Shown: positions 11,166 through 24,449, numbered from the stretch's first letter. The stretch is 64,000 nucleotides of DNA from Colletes latitarsis (GCF_051014445.1 NW_027488370.1:12276001-12340000), one strand, 5' to 3'. The notes: generated by a model not told the origin, from the sequence alone. Numbers and translations: made by a program.

Positions 11166-13173
11166 CGGGTTAGTTCTGGTATTTGCTATCATCTGGCACA
11201 TACTTTCGTGTTTTTCGCATACTTGTTGGCCAGATCCTGGGATTTTTCTGGCTTGGACCACGTATTAATGCGGTACCACACCGAAACAGTCAACTAAACC
11301 TGGTTGCGATTTGTATTTTAGAGGATAGCGCTGGTTATGTCGGTGTTAGTTCTGGTATTTGCTATCATCTGGCACATACTTTCGTGTTTTTCGCTTACTT
11401 GTTGGCCAGATCCTAGGCTTTCTCTGTTTTGGATCACGTAGTAATGCGGTACCACACCGAGGCAGTCAATTAAACCTGGTTGCGATTAATATTTTAGAGG
11501 ATAACGCCGGTTATGTCTGGGTTAGGTCTGTGATTTGCCCTCATCTGGCTCGTACTTTCGCGTTTCTCGCATACTTGTTGTCCAGATCCTGAGTTTTTTC
11601 TGGTCTGGATCCCGTACCAATGTGGTACCACACTGAAACAGTCAATTAAAGCTGGTTCCGATTAGTATTTTAGAGGATAACGCTGGATATGTCCGGGTTA
11701 GTTCTGGTATTTGCTATCATATGGCACATACTTTCGTGTTTTTCGCTTACTTGTTGGCCAGATCCTGGCCTTTCTCTGTTTTGGATCACGTAGTAATGCG
11801 GTACCACACCGAAGCAGTCAATTAAACCTGGTTGCGATTAATATTTTAGAGGATAACGCCGGTTATGTCTGGGTTAGGTCTGGGATTTGCCCTCATCTGG
11901 CTCGTACTTTCGCGTTTCTCGCATACATGTTGTCCAGATCCTGAGTTTTTTCTGGTTTGGATCCCGTACCAATGTGGTACCACACTGAAACAGTAAATTA
12001 AACCTGGTTGCGATTAATATTTTAGAGGATAACGCCGGTTATGTCTGGGTTAGGTCTGTGATTTGCCCTCATCTGGCTCGTACTTTCGCGTTTCTCGCAT
12101 ACTTGTTGTCCAGATCCTGAGTTTTTTCTGGTTTGGATCCCGTACCAATGTGGTACCACACTGAAACAGACAATAAAAGCTGGTTCCGGTTAGTATTTTA
12201 GAGGATAACGCTGGTTATGTCCGGGTTAGTTCTGGTATTTGCTATCATCTGGCACATACTTTCGTGTTTTTCGCATACTTGTTGGCCAGATCCTGGGATT
12301 TTTCTGGCTTGGACCACGCAGTAATGTGGTACCACACTGAAACAGTCATTTAAACCTGGTTCCGATTTGTATTTTAGAGGATAACGCTGGTTATGTCGGT
12401 GTTAGTTCTGATATTTGCAATCATCTGGCTCATACTTTCGCGTATTTCGCACACTTGTTGGCCAGATCCAGGCCTTTCTCTGTTTTGGATCACGTAGTAA
12501 TGCGGTACCACACTGAAACAGTCAATTAAAGCTGGTTGCGATTAGTATTTTAGAGGATAACGCTGGTTATGTCCGGGTTAGTTCTGGTATTTGCTATCAT
12601 GTGGCACATACTTTCGTGTTTTTCGCTTACTTGTTGGCCAGATCCTGGCCTTTTTCTGGTTTCGATCACGTAGTAATGCGGTAGCACACCGAAACAGTCA
12701 ACTAAACCTGGTTGCGATTAAAATTTTAGAGGATAACGCCGGTTATGTCTTGGTTAGGTCTGGTATTTGCCCTCATCTGGCTCGTACTTTCGCATTATTC
12801 GCATACTTGTTGGCCAGATCCAGGCCTTTCTCTGTTTTGGATCACGTAGTAATGCGGTACCACACCGAAGCAGTCAATTAAACCTGGTTGCGATTAATAT
12901 TTTAGAGGATAACGCCGATTACGTCTGGGTGAGGTCTGGTATTTGCCCTCATCTGGCTCGTACTTTCGCGTTTCTCGCATACATGTTGTCCAGATCCTGA
13001 GTTTTTTCTGGTTTGGATCCCGTACCAATGTGGTACCACACTGAAACAGTCAATTAAAGCTGGTTCCGATTAATATTTTAGAGGATAACGCCGGTTATGT
13101 CTCGGTTAGGTCTGGGATTTTCCCCCATCTGGCTCGTACATTCGCATTTTTCGCATACTTGTTGGCCAGATCC
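11102..13173. repeat. Duplicated block, copy B (offset 3863 bp)
   Basis: Partner of 7239-9310. The offset of 3863 is 22 monomers less 9 bp, consistent with the deleted monomers in between. It overlaps further duplications: 11861-12513 is copied again at 16428-17080, and 12591-13000 resembles 13999-14408 at an offset of 1408 bp (8 monomers). Confidence 0.92.
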
Positions 13174-13911
13174 TGGGATTTTTCTGGCTTGGACCACGCA
13201 GTAATGTGGTACCACACTGAAACAGTCATTTAAACCTGGTTCCGATTTGTATTTTAGAGGATAACGCTGGTTATGTCGGTGTTAGTTCTGATATTTGCAA
13301 TCATCTGGCTCATACTTTCGCGTATTTCGCACACTTGTTGGCCAGATCCAGGCCTTTCTCTGTTTTGGATCACGTAGTAATGCGGTACCACACCGAAGCA
13401 GTCAATTAAACCTGGTTGCGATTAATATTTTAGAGGATAACGCTGGTTATGTCTGGGTTAGGTCTGGGATTTGCCCTCATCTGGCTCGTACTTTCGCGTT
13501 TCTCGCATACTTGTTGTCCAGATCCTGAGTTTTTTCTGGTTTGGATCCCGTACCAATGTGGTACCACACTGAAACAGTCAATGAAAGCTGGTTCCGATTA
13601 GTATTTTAGAGGATAACGCTGGTTATGTCCGGGTTAGTTCTGGTGTTTGCTATCATCTGGCACATACTTTTGTGTTTTTCGCTTACTTGTTGGCCAGATC
13701 CTGGCCTTTCTCTCTTTTGGATCACGTAGTAATGCGGTACCACACCGAAGCAGTCAATTAAACCTGGTTGCGATTAATATTTTAGAGGATAACGCCGGTT
13801 ATGTCTGGGTTAGGTCTGTGATTTGCCCTCATCTGGCTCGTACTTTCGCGTTTCTCGCATACTTGTTTTCCAGATCTTGAGTTTTTTCTGGTTTGGATCC
13901 CGTACCAATGT
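13174..13911. repeat. Monomers joining the 3863- and 5271-bp blocks
   Basis: About four monomers. The first part, with the CCACGCAGTAATG variant, resembles 12290-12500 and 16858-17080. The rest carries TCTCTGTTTTGG or TCTCTCTTTTGG variants and a GGTGTTTGCTATC monomer near 13644. No gene is seen. Confidence 0.75.
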
Positions 13912-16436
13912 GGTACCACACTGAAACAGTCAATTAAAGCTGGTTGCGATTAGTATTTTAGAGGATAACGCTGGTTATGTCCGGGTTAGTTCTGGTATTT
14001 GCTATCATGTGGCACATACTTTCGTGTTTTTCGCTTACTTGTTGGCCAGATCCTGGCCTTTTTCTGGTTTGGATCACGTAGTAATGCGGTACCACACCGA
14101 AACAGTCAACTAAACCTGGTTGCGATTAAAATTTTAGAGGATAACGCCGGTTATGTCTTGGTTAGGTCTGGTATTTGCCCTCATCTGGCTCGTACTTTCG
14201 CATTATTCGCATACTTGTTGGCCAGATCCAGGCCTTTCTCTGTTTTGGATCACGTAGTAATGCGGTACCACACCGAAGCAGTCAATTAAACCTGGTTGCG
14301 ATTAATATTTTAGAGGATAACGCCGATTACGTCTGGGTGAGGTCTGGTATTTGCCCTCATCTGGCTCGTACTTTCGCGTTTCTCGCATACATGTTGTCCA
14401 GATCCTGAGTTTTTTCTGGTTTGGATCCCGTACCAATGTGGTACCACACTGAAACAGTCAATTAAAGCTGGTTCCGATTAATATTTTAGAGGATAACGCC
14501 GGTTATGTCTCGGTTAGGTCTGGGATTTTCCCCCATCTGGCTCGTACATTCGCAATTTTCGCATACTTGTTGGCCAGATCCTGGCCTTTTTCTGGTTTGG
14601 ATCACGTAGTAATGCTGTACCACACCGAAACAGTCAATTAAACCTGGTTCCGATTAATATTTTAGAGGATAACGCTGGTTACGTTTGGGTTAGTTCTGGT
14701 ATTTGCAATCATCAGGCACATACTTTCGCATTTTTCGCATACTTGTTGGCCAGATCTTGGGATACTTCTGGTTTGCATCACGTAGTAATGCGGTACCACA
14801 CCGAAACAGTCAATTAAACCCGGGTCCGATTAATATCTTAGAGGAGAACGCCGGTTATGTCTGGGTTAGGTCTGGTATTTGCCCTCATCTGGCTCGTACT
14901 TTCGCACTTTTCGCATACTTGTTGGCCAGATCCTCGGCTTTTTCTGGCTTGGATCACGTAGTAGTGTGGTACCACACTGAAACAGTCAATAAAAGCTGGT
15001 TCCGATTAATAGTTTGCCGGATAACTCTGGTTACGTTTGGGTTAGTTCTGGTATTAGCAATCATCTGGCTCGTACTTTCGCATTTTTCGCATACTTGTTG
15101 GCCAGATCCTGGGCTTTTTCTGGTTTGGATCACGTAGTAATGTGGTACCACACTGAAACAGTCAATAGAAGCTGGTTCCGATAAGTATTTTAGAGGATAA
15201 CGCTGGTTATGTCTGTGTTAGTTCTGGTATTTGCAATCATCTGGCTCATACTTTCGCGTATTTCGCACACTTGTTGGCCAGAACCAGGGATTTTCTGGTT
15301 TGGATCCCGTAGTAATGTGATACCACACTGAAACAGTCAATAGAAGCTGGTTCCGATAAGTATTTTAGAGGATAACGTTGGTTATGTCTGGGTTAGTTCT
15401 GGTATTTGCTATCATCTGGCTCGTACTTTCGCACTTTTCGCATACTTGTTGGCCAGATCCTCGGCTTTTTCTGGCTTGGATCACGTAGTAGTGTGGTACC
15501 ACACTGAAACAGTCAATAAAAGCTGGTTCCGATTAATAGTTTGCCGGATAACTCTGGTTACGTTTGGGTTAGTTCTGGTATTAGCAATCATCTGGCTCGT
15601 ACTTTCGCATTTTTCGCATACTTGTTGGCCAGATCCTGGGCTTTTTCTGGTTTGGATCACGTAGTAATGTGGTACCACACTGAAACAGTCAATAGAAGCT
15701 GGTTCCGATAAGTATTTTAGAGGATAACGCTGGTTATGTCTGTGTTAGTTCTGGTATTTGCAATCATCTGGCTCATACTTTCGCGTATTTCGCACACTTG
15801 TTGGCCAGATCCAGGGATTTTCTGGTTTGGATCCCGTAGTAATGTGATACCACACTGAAACAGTCAATAGAAGCTGGTTCCGATAAGTATTTTAGAGGAT
15901 AACGTTGGTTATGTCTGGGTTAGTTGTGGTATTTGCTATCATCTGGCACATACTTTCGCGTATTTCGCACACTTGTTGGCCAGATCCTGGGATTTTTTGG
16001 TTTGAATCACGTAGTAATGTGGTACCACACTGAAGCAGTCAATTAAACATGTTCGCGATTAATATTTTAGAGGATATCGCCGGTTATGTCTGTGTTAGGT
16101 CTGGTATATGCCCTCATCTGGCTCGTACTTTCGCGTTTTTCGCATAGTTGTTGGCCAGATCCTGGGATTTTTCTGGTTTGGACCACGTATTAATGCGGTA
16201 CCACACCGAAACAGTCAACTAAACCTGGTTGCGATTAATATTTTAGAGGATAACGCCGGTTATGTCTGAGTTAGGTCTGGAATTTGCCATCATCTGGCTC
16301 ATACTTTCGCGTATTTCGCATACTTGTTGGCCAGATCCTGAGTTTTTTCTGGTTTGGATCCCGTAGTAATGCGGTACCACACTGTCAATAAAAGCTGGTT
16401 CCGATTAGTATTTTAGAGGATAACGCTGGTTATGTC
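13912..16436. repeat. Duplicated block, copy B (offset 5271 bp)
   Basis: Partner of 8641-11165; the offset is 30 monomers less 9 bp. Matching begins exactly at GGTACC (13912) after a T/C mismatch and ends in GGTTATGTC[C/T]GGG. It carries its own copy of the tandem 527-bp trimer, at about 14885-15938, so the trimer duplication preceded the block duplication. Confidence 0.92.
14885..15938. repeat. Tandem 3-monomer duplication (2 x 527 bp), second occurrence
   Basis: The same trimer pair as at 9614-10667, carried along by the 5271-bp block duplication. The rare TAGTAGTGTGG and GCCGGATAACTC markers again appear twice, 527 bp apart. The pair is bounded by a GCTATCATCTGGCACATAC monomer on the right, as at the first occurrence. 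Confidence 0.9.
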
Positions 16437-17080
16437 TGGGTTAGGTCTGGGATTTGCCCTCATCTGGCTCGTACTTTCGCGTTTCTCGCATACATGTTGT
16501 CCAGATCCTGAGTTTTTTCTGGTTTGGATCCCGTACCAATGTGGTACCACACTGAAACAGTAAATTAGACCTGGTTGCGATTAATATTTTAGAGGATAAC
16601 GCCGGTTATGTCTGGGTTAGGTCTGTGATTTGCCCTCATCTGGCTCGTACTTTCGCGTTTCTCGCATACTTGTTGTCCAGATCCTGAGTTTTTTCTGGTT
16701 TGGATCCCGTACCAATGTGGTACCACACTGAAACAGACAATAAAAGCTGGTTCCGGTTAGTATTTTAGAGGATAACGCTGGTTATGTCCGGGTTAGTTCT
16801 GGTATTTGCTATCATCTGGCACATACTTTCGTGTTTTTCGCATACTTGTTGGCCAGATCCTGGGATTTTTCTGGCTTGGACCACGCAGTAATGTGGTACC
16901 ACACTGAAACAGTCATTTAAACCTGGTTCCGATTTGTATTTTAGAGGATAACGCTGGTTATGTCGGTGTTAGTTCTGATATTTGCAATCATCTGGCTCAT
17001 ACTTTCGCGTATTTCGCACACTTGTTGGCCAGATCCAGGCCTTTCTCTGTTTTGGATCACGTAGTAATGCGGTACCACAC
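16428..17080. repeat. Third-generation copy of 11861-12513 (offset 4567 bp)
   Basis: About 3.7 monomers that match 11861-12513 with one substitution noticed (AATTAGACC here, AATTAAACC there). It starts next to the end of the 5271-bp duplication; past 17080 the best match switches to 13394 onward (offset 3687 bp). Such switches at sites of local identity are what unequal exchange or conversion would leave. Confidence 0.85.
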
Positions 17081-19104
17081 CGAAGCAGTCAATTAAACCT
17101 GGTTGCGATTAATATTTTAGAGGATAACGCCGGTTATGTCTGGGTTAGGTCTGTGATTTGCCCTCATCTGGCTCGTACTTTCGCGTTTCTCGCATACTTG
17201 TTTTCCAGATCCTGAGTTTTTTCTGGTTTGGATCCCGTACCAATGTGGTACCACACTGAAACAGTCAATTAAAGCTGGTTGCGTTTAGTATTTTAGAGGA
17301 TAACGCCGATTACGTCTGGGTGAGGTCTGGGATTTGCCCTCATCTGGCTCGTACTTTCGCATTATTCGCATACTTCTTGGCCAGATCCAGGCCTTTCTCT
17401 GTTTTGGATCACGTAGTAATGCGGTACCACACCGAAGCAGTCAATTAAACCTGGTTGCGATTAATATTTTAGAGGATAACGCCGATTACGTCTGGGTGAG
17501 GTCTGGGATTCGCCCTCATCTGGCTCGTACTTTCGCGTTTCTCGCATACATGTTGTCCAGATCCTGAGTTTTTTCTGGTTTGGATCCCGTACCAATGTGG
17601 TACCACACTGAAACAGTCAATTAAAGCTGGTTCCGATTAATATTTTAGAGGATAACGCCGGTTATGTCTCGGTTAGGTCTGGGATTTTCCCCCATCTGGC
17701 TCGTACATTCGCATTTTTCGCATACTTGTTGGCCAGATCCTGGCCTTTTTCTGGTTTGGATCACGTAGTAATGTGGTACCACACTGTCAATAAAAGCTGG
17801 TTCCGATTAGTATTTTAGAGGATAACGCTGGCTATGTCGGTGTTAGTTCTGGTATTTGCAATCATCTGGCTCATACTTTCGCGTATTTCGCACACTTGTT
17901 GGCCAGATCCAGGGATTTTTTGGTTTGGATCACGTAGTAACGCGGTGACACACCGAAACAGTCAAATAATCCTGGTTGCGATTAATATTTTAGAGGATAA
18001 CGCCGGTTATGTATAGGTTAGGTCTGGTATTTGCCCTCATCTGGCTCGTCCTTTCGCATTTTTCGCATACTTGTTGGCCAGGTCCTGGCCCTTTTCTGGT
18101 TTGGATCACGTAGTAATGCGGTACCACACCGAAACAGTCAATTAAAGCTGGTTGCGATTTGTATTTTAGAGGATAACGCCGGTAATGTCTGGGTTAGGTC
18201 TGGTATTTGCCCTCATCTGGCTCGTCCTTTCGTATTTTTCGCAAACTTGATGGCCAGATCCTGGCCTTTTTCTGGCTTGGACCACGTAGTAATGTGATAC
18301 CACACCGAAACAGTCAATTAATTGTGGTTGCGATTAATATTTTAGAGGATAACGAAGGTTATGTCTCGGTTAGGTCTGGGATTTGCCCTCATCTGGCTCG
18401 TACATTCGCATTTTTCGCATACTTGTTGGCCAGATCCTGGCCTTTTTCTGGCTTGGACCACGTAGTAATGCGGTACCACACCGAAACAGTCAATTAAACC
18501 TGGTTCCGATTAATATTTTGGAGGATAACGCTGGTTATGTCTGGGTTAGTTCTGGTATTTGCAATCATCCGGCTCATACTTTCGCAATTTTCGTGTACTT
18601 GCTGGCCAGATCTCTGGTGTTTTGTGGCTTGGATCCCGTCGTAATGTGGTTCCACATCGAAACAGTCAATTAAACCGGGTTGCGATTAATATTTTGGAGG
18701 ATAACGCTGGTTACGCTTGGGTTAGTTCTGGTATTTGCAATCATCAGGCACATACTTTCGCATTTTTCGCATACTTGTTGGCCAGATCCTGGGATACTTC
18801 CGGTTTGCATCACGTAGTAATGCGGTACCACATCGAAACAGTTAATTAAACCGGGTTGCGATTTATATTTTGGAGGATAACGCTGGTTACGTTTGGGTTA
18901 GTTCTGGTATTTGCAATCATCAGGCACATACTTTCGCATTTTTCGCATACTTGTTGGCCAGATCCTGGGATACTTCTGGTTTGGATCACGTAGTAATGTG
19001 GTACCACACTGAAACAGGCAATTAAACCTGGTTGCGATTAATATTTTACAGGATAACGCCGGTTATGTCTGGGTTAGGTCTGGGATTTGCCTTCATCTGG
19101 CTCG
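17081..19104. repeat. Transition zone of mixed monomers
   Basis: About 11.5 monomers without a clear local higher-order copy. It opens with the last TCTCTGTTTTGG monomers of the 7-17 kb pool and then changes to CTGGCC and CTGGGATAC types. Odd variants are GCGGTGACACACC at 17943, which breaks the palindrome, and GGCCAGATCTCTGG near 18610, a relative of the BglII marker monomers of the right half. The monomers around 18383-18673 are of the same kind as those at 29822 and 31054. No gene is seen. Confidence 0.8.
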
Positions 19105-20173
19105 TACTTTCGCGTTTTTCGCATACTTGTTGGGCAGATCCCGGGTTTTTTCTGGTTTGGATCACGTAGTAATGTGGTTCCACACCGAAGCAGTTAATTA
19201 AACCTGGTTGCGATTAATATTTTGGAGGATAACGCTGGTTATGTCTGGGTTAGTTCTGGTATTTGCAATCATCTGGCTCATACTTTCTCGTTTTTCGCAT
19301 ACTTGTTGGGCAGATCCTGGCCTTTTTCTGGCAAAGACCACGTAGTAAAGTTGTACCGCACTGAAACAGTCAATTAATCCTGGGTCCGATTAATATTTTA
19401 GAGGATATCGCCGGTTATGTCTGGGTTAGGTCTGGTATTTGCCCTCATCTGGCTCATACTTACGCGTTTTTCGCATACTTGTTGGGCAGATCCTGGGTTT
19501 TTTCTGGATTGGATAATGTAGTAATGTGGTACCACACTGAAACAGTCAATAAAAGCTGGTTCCTATTAATAGTTTGGAGGATAAGGCAGGTTACGTTTGG
19601 GTTAGTACTGGTATTTGCAATCATCAGGCACATACTTTCGCATTTTTCGCATACTTGTTGGCCACATCCTGGGATATTTCTGGTTTGGATCACGTATTAA
19701 TGCGGTATCACACCGAAACAGTCAACTAAACCTGGTTGTGATTAAAATTTTAGAAGATAACGCCGGTTACGTCTTTGTTAGGTCTGGTATTTGCCCTCAT
19801 CTGGCTCGTACTTACGCATTATTCGCATACTTGTTGGCCAGATCCAGGCCTTTTTCCGGTTTGGATCACGTAGTAATGCGGTACCACACTGAAACAGTCA
19901 ACAGAAGCTGGTTCCGGTAAGTATTTTAGAGGATAACGCTGGTTATGTCTGGGTTAGTTCTGGTATTTGCAATCATCAGGCACATACTTTCGCATTTTTC
20001 GCATACTTGTTGGCCACATCCTGGGATATTTCTGGTTTGGATCACGTATTAATGCGGTATCACACCGAAACAGTCAATTAAACCTGGTTGCGATTAATAT
20101 TTTAGAGGATAACGCCGGTTATGTCTGGGTTAGGTCTGGGATTTGCCTTCATCTGGCTCGTACTTTCGCGTTT
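19105..20173. repeat. Duplicated segment, copy A (offset 1935 bp)
   Basis: About six monomers that match 21040-22108 with a handful of substitutions, among them GGCAAAGACC/GGCAAGGACC, AGAAGATAACG/AGAGGATAACG and CATCAGGCAC/CATCAAGCAC. Markers are GGGCAGATCCCGGG with its SmaI site, and CCACATCCTGGGATATTT. The offset is 11 monomers less 1 bp. Confidence 0.9.
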
Positions 20174-21039
20174 TTCGCATAATTGTTGGCCAGATCCTGG
20201 GCTTTTTCTGGTATGGATCACGTAGTAATGTGGTACCACACTGAACCAGTCAATTAATCCTGGTTGCGATTAATATTTTAGAGGATAACGCCGGCTATGT
20301 CTCGGGTAGTTCTGGGATTTTTCCACATCTGGCTCGTACTTTCGCATTTTTCGCATTCTTGTTTTCAGGATCCTGGCCTTTTCTGGTTTGGATCACGTAG
20401 TAATGCGGTACCACACCGAAACAGTCAACTAAACCTTTTTGCGATTATTATTTTGGAGGATAACGCTGGTTATGTCTGGGTTAGTTCTGGTATTTGCAAT
20501 CATCTTGCTCATACCTTCTCGTTTTTCGCATACTTGTTGGGCAGATCCTGGGTTTTTTCTTGTTTGGATCACGTAGTAATGTGGTTCCACACCGAAACAG
20601 ACAATTAAACCTGGTTGCAATTAATATTTTGGAGGATAACGTTGGTTATGCCTGGGTAAGTTCTGGTATTTGCAACCGGCGGGCACATACTTTCGCATTC
20701 TTCGCATACTTGTTGGCCAGATCCTGGCCTTTTTCTGGTTTGGATCACGTAGTAATGCGGTACCACATCGAAACAGTCAATTAAAGCCGATTGCGATTAA
20801 TATTTTAGAGGATAACGCCGGTTATGTCTCGGTTAGGTCTGGGATTTCCCCTCATCTGGCTCGTACTTTCGCACTTTTCGCATACTTGTTGGCCAGATCC
20901 TGGCCTTTTTCCGGCTTGGACCACGTAGTAATGTGGTACCACACCGAAACAGTCAGTTAAACCTGGTTGCGATTAATATTTTAGAGGTTAACGCCGGTTA
21001 TGTCTAGGTTAGGTCTGGTATTTGCAATCAACTGGCTTA
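20174..21039. repeat. Spacer monomers between the 1935-bp copies
   Basis: About five monomers. A rare GTTTTCAGGATCCTGG variant at 20371 recurs only at 23174. A monomer with TTTTTGCGATTATTATTTTGG near 20437 recurs near 23603, so a second, more diverged duplication links 20.3-20.9 kb with 23.1-24.1 kb. No gene is seen. Confidence 0.75.
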
Positions 21040-22108
21040 TACTTTCGCGTTTTTCGCATACTTGTTGGGCAGATCCCGGGTTTTTTCTGGTTTGGATCAC
21101 GTAGTAATGTGGTTCCACACCGAAGCAGTCAATTAAACCTGGTTGCGATTAATATTTTGGAGGATAACGCTGGTTATGTCTGGGTTAGTTCTGGTATTTG
21201 CAATCATCTGGCTCATACTTTCTCGTTTTTCGCATACTTGTTGGGCAGATCCTGGCCTTTTTCTGGCAAGGACCACGTAGTAAAGTTGTACCGCACTGAA
21301 ACAGTCAATTAATCCTGGGTCCGATTAATATTTTAGAGGATATCGCCGGTTATGTCTGGGTTAGGTCTGGTATTTGCCCTCATCTGGCTCATACTTACGC
21401 GTTTTTCGCATACTTGTTGGGCAGATCCTGGGTTTTTTCTGGATTGGATAATGTAGTAATGTGGTACCACACTGAAACAGTCAATAAAAGCTGGTTCCTA
21501 TTAATAGTTTGGAGGATAAGGCAGGTTACGTTTGGGTTAGTACTGGTATTTGCAATCATCAGGCACATACTTTCGCATTTTTCGCATACTTGTTGGCCAC
21601 ATCCTGGGATATTTCTGGTTTGGATCACGTATTAATGCGGTATCACACCGAAACAGTCAACTAAACCTGGTTGTGATTAAAATTTTAGAGGATAACGCCG
21701 GTTACGTCTTTGTTAGGTCTGGTATTTGCCCTCATCTGGCTCGTACTTACGCATTATTCGCATACTTGTTGGCCAGATCCAGGCCTTTTTCCGGTTTGGA
21801 TCACGTAGTAATGCGGTACCACACTGAAACTGTCAGCAGAAGCTGGTTCCGGTAAGTATTTTAGAGGATAACGCTGGTTATGTCTGGGTTAGTTCTGGTA
21901 TTTGCAATCATCAAGCACATACTTTCGCATTTTTCGCATACTTGTTGGCCACATCCTGGGATATTTCTGGTTTGGATCACGTATTAATGCGGTATCACAC
22001 CGAAACAGTCAATTAAACCTGGTTGCGATTAATATTTTAGAGGATAACGCCGGTTATGTCTGGGTTAGGTGTGGGATTTGCCCTCATCTGGCTCGTACTT
22101 TCGCGTTT
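21040..22108. repeat. Duplicated segment, copy B (offset 1935 bp)
   Basis: Partner of 19105-20173. Matching starts inside the monomer after GGCTT and ends at a TTTTTCGC/TTTCTCGC difference at 22109. After that point the monomers belong to the old CATGTTCGCGAT type otherwise seen at about 2150, 3655, 10780 and 16050. Confidence 0.9.
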
Positions 22109-24357
22109 CTCGCATACTTCTTGGCCAGATCCAGGTATTTTTTGGTTTGGATCACGTAGTAATGTGGTGCCACACTGAAGCAGTCAATTAAACATGTTCG
22201 CGATAAATATTTTAGAGGATATCGCCGGTTATGTCTGGGTTAGGTCTGGTATATGCCCTCATCTGGCTCGTACTTTCGCGTTTTTCGCATAGTTGTTGGC
22301 AGATCGTGAGTTTTTTCTGGTTTGGATCCCGTAGCAATGCGGTACCACACTGAAACAGTCAATAGAAGCTGGATCCGATAAGTATTTTAAGGGATAACGC
22401 TGGTTACGTCTGGGTTAGTTCTGGTATTTGCTATCATCTGGCACATACTTTCGCGTTTTTCGCATACTTGTTGGCCAGATCCTGGGCTTTTTCTGGTTTG
22501 GATCCCGTAGTAATGTGTTTCCACACCGGAACAGTCAATTAAACCTGGTTGCGATTAATGTTTTAGACGATAACGCCGGTTATGTCTCGGTTAGGTCTGG
22601 GATTTGCCTTCATCTGGCTCGTACTTTCGCGTTTTTCGCATACTTGTTGGCCAGACCCTGAGCTTTTTCTGGCTTGGATCACGTAGTAATGTGGTACCAC
22701 ACTGAAACAGTCAACAGAAGCTGGTTCCGGTAAGTATTTTAGAGGATAACGCTGGTTATGTCTGGGTTAGTTCTGGTATTTGCAATCATCTGGCACATAC
22801 CTTCGCGTTTTTCGCATACTTGTTGGCCAGATCCTGGGCTTTTTCTGGTTTGGATCACGTAGTAATGTGGTACCATTCTGAAACAGGCAATTAAACCTGG
22901 TTGCGATTAATATTTTAGAGGATAACGCCGGTTATGTCTGGGTTAGGTCTGGGATTTGCCTTCATCTGGCTCGTACTTTCGCGTTTTTCGCATACTTGTT
23001 GGCCAGATCCTGGGCTTTTTCTGGTTTGGATCACGTAGTAATGTGGTACCACACTGAAACAGTCAATTAATCCTGGTTGCGATTAATATTTCAGAGGATA
23101 ACGCCGGCCATGTCTCGGGTAGTTCTGGGATTTTTCCACATCTGGCTCGTACTTTCGCATTTTTCGCATTCTTGTTTTCAGGATCCTGGCCTTTTTCTGG
23201 TTTGGATCATGTAGTAATGCGGTACCGCACCGAAACAGGCAATTAAACCTGGTTGCGATTAATATTTTAGAGGATAACGCCGGTAATGTCTCGGTTAGGT
23301 CTGGTATTTGCCCTCATCTGGCTTGTACTTTCGCATTTTTCGCATACTTGTTGGCCGGATCCTGGCCTTCTTCCGGCTTGGACCACGTAGTAAAGTGGTA
23401 CCACACTGAAACAGTCAACTAAAACAGGGTCCGATTAATATTTTAGTGGATAACGCCGGTTCTGTCTCGGTTAGGTCTAGAATTTGCCATCATCTGGCTC
23501 GTACTTTCGCATTTTTCGCATTCTTGTTGGCCAGATCCTGGGATATTTCTGGTTTGGATCACGTAGTAATGCGGTACCACACCGAAACAGTCAACTAAAC
23601 CTTTTTGCGATTATTATTTTGGAGGATAACGCTGGTTATGTCTGGGTTAGTTCTGGTATTTGCAATCATGTGGCTCATACCTTCTCGTTTTTCGCATACT
23701 TGTTGGGCAGATCCTGGGTTTTTTCTGGTTTGGATCACGTAGTAATGTGGTTCCACACCGAAACAGACAATTAAACCTGGTTGCGATTAATATTTTGGAG
23801 GATAACGTTGGTTATGCTTGGGTAAGTTCTGGTATTTGCAACCGCCAGGCACATACTTTCGCATTTTTCGCATACTTGTTGGCCAGATCCTGGGATATTT
23901 CTGGATTGGATCACGTTGTAAAGCGGTACCACACCGAAACAGTCAACTAAACGTTTTTGCGATTAATGTTTTAGAGGATAACGCCGGTTACGTCTTGGTT
24001 AGGTCTGGTATTTGCCCTCATCTGGCCCGAACTTTGGCATTTCTCGCATACTTGTTGGCCAGATCCTGGCCTTTTTGCGGCTTGGACCACGTAGTAATGT
24101 GGTACCACACCGAAACAGTCAGTTAAACCTGGTTGCGATTAATATTTTAGAGGATAACGCCGATTATGTCTCGGTTAGGACTGGGATTTCCCCTCATCTG
24201 GCTCGCACTTTCGCACTTTTCGCATACTTGTTGGCCAGATCCTGGCCTTTTTGCGGCTTGGACCACGTAGTAATGCGGTACCACACCGAAACAGTCAATC
24301 AAACCTGGTTGCCATTAGTATTTTAGAGGATAACGCCGGTTCTGTCTCGGTTAGGTC
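22109..24357. repeat. Mixed monomers leading into the 2641-bp HOR
   Basis: About 13 monomers. The start repeats the old CATGTTCGCGAT and GGCAGATCGTGAG types known from 2-4 kb. The middle (22.7-23.1 kb) has neighbours that recur at 30.5-30.8 kb, and 23.1-24.1 kb echoes 20.3-20.9 kb. The monomer at about 24183-24300 recurs, with a C instead of a G in TTTTT[G/C]CGG, at 29641-29760, just past the end of the 2641-bp tandem. No gene is seen. Confidence 0.75.
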
Positions 24358-24408
24358 TGGGATTTGCAATCATCTGGCTCGTACTTTCTCATTTCTCGCA
24401 TACTTTTT

Positions 24409-24423
24409 GGCCAGATCCTGGCC
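24409..24423. other. Inverted repeat GGCCAG-ATC-CTGGCC in monomer, example
   Basis: Six-base arms around a 3-base centre form a second dyad about 27 bases upstream of the KpnI box. It exists only in monomers with the CTGGCC variant; the CTGGGC, CTGGGA and CTGAGT variants destroy the right arm. In a subfamily that reads AGGCC on the left (for example 38466-38482) the arms extend to seven bases. Hairpin or protein-binding potential is a guess. Confidence 0.8.
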
Positions 24424-24449
24424 TTTTTCTGGCTTGGACCACGTAGTAA

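Noticed and set aside
17935..17960. Possible mobile-element target site at GCGGTGACACACC
   Set aside because: No target-site duplication or inserted sequence is present; only the box itself is altered by substitutions.
20365..20390. Insertion of foreign DNA at GTTTTCAGGATCC
   Set aside because: It is a cluster of substitutions in an otherwise normal monomer and recurs at 23174; the flanks keep the 176-bp register.
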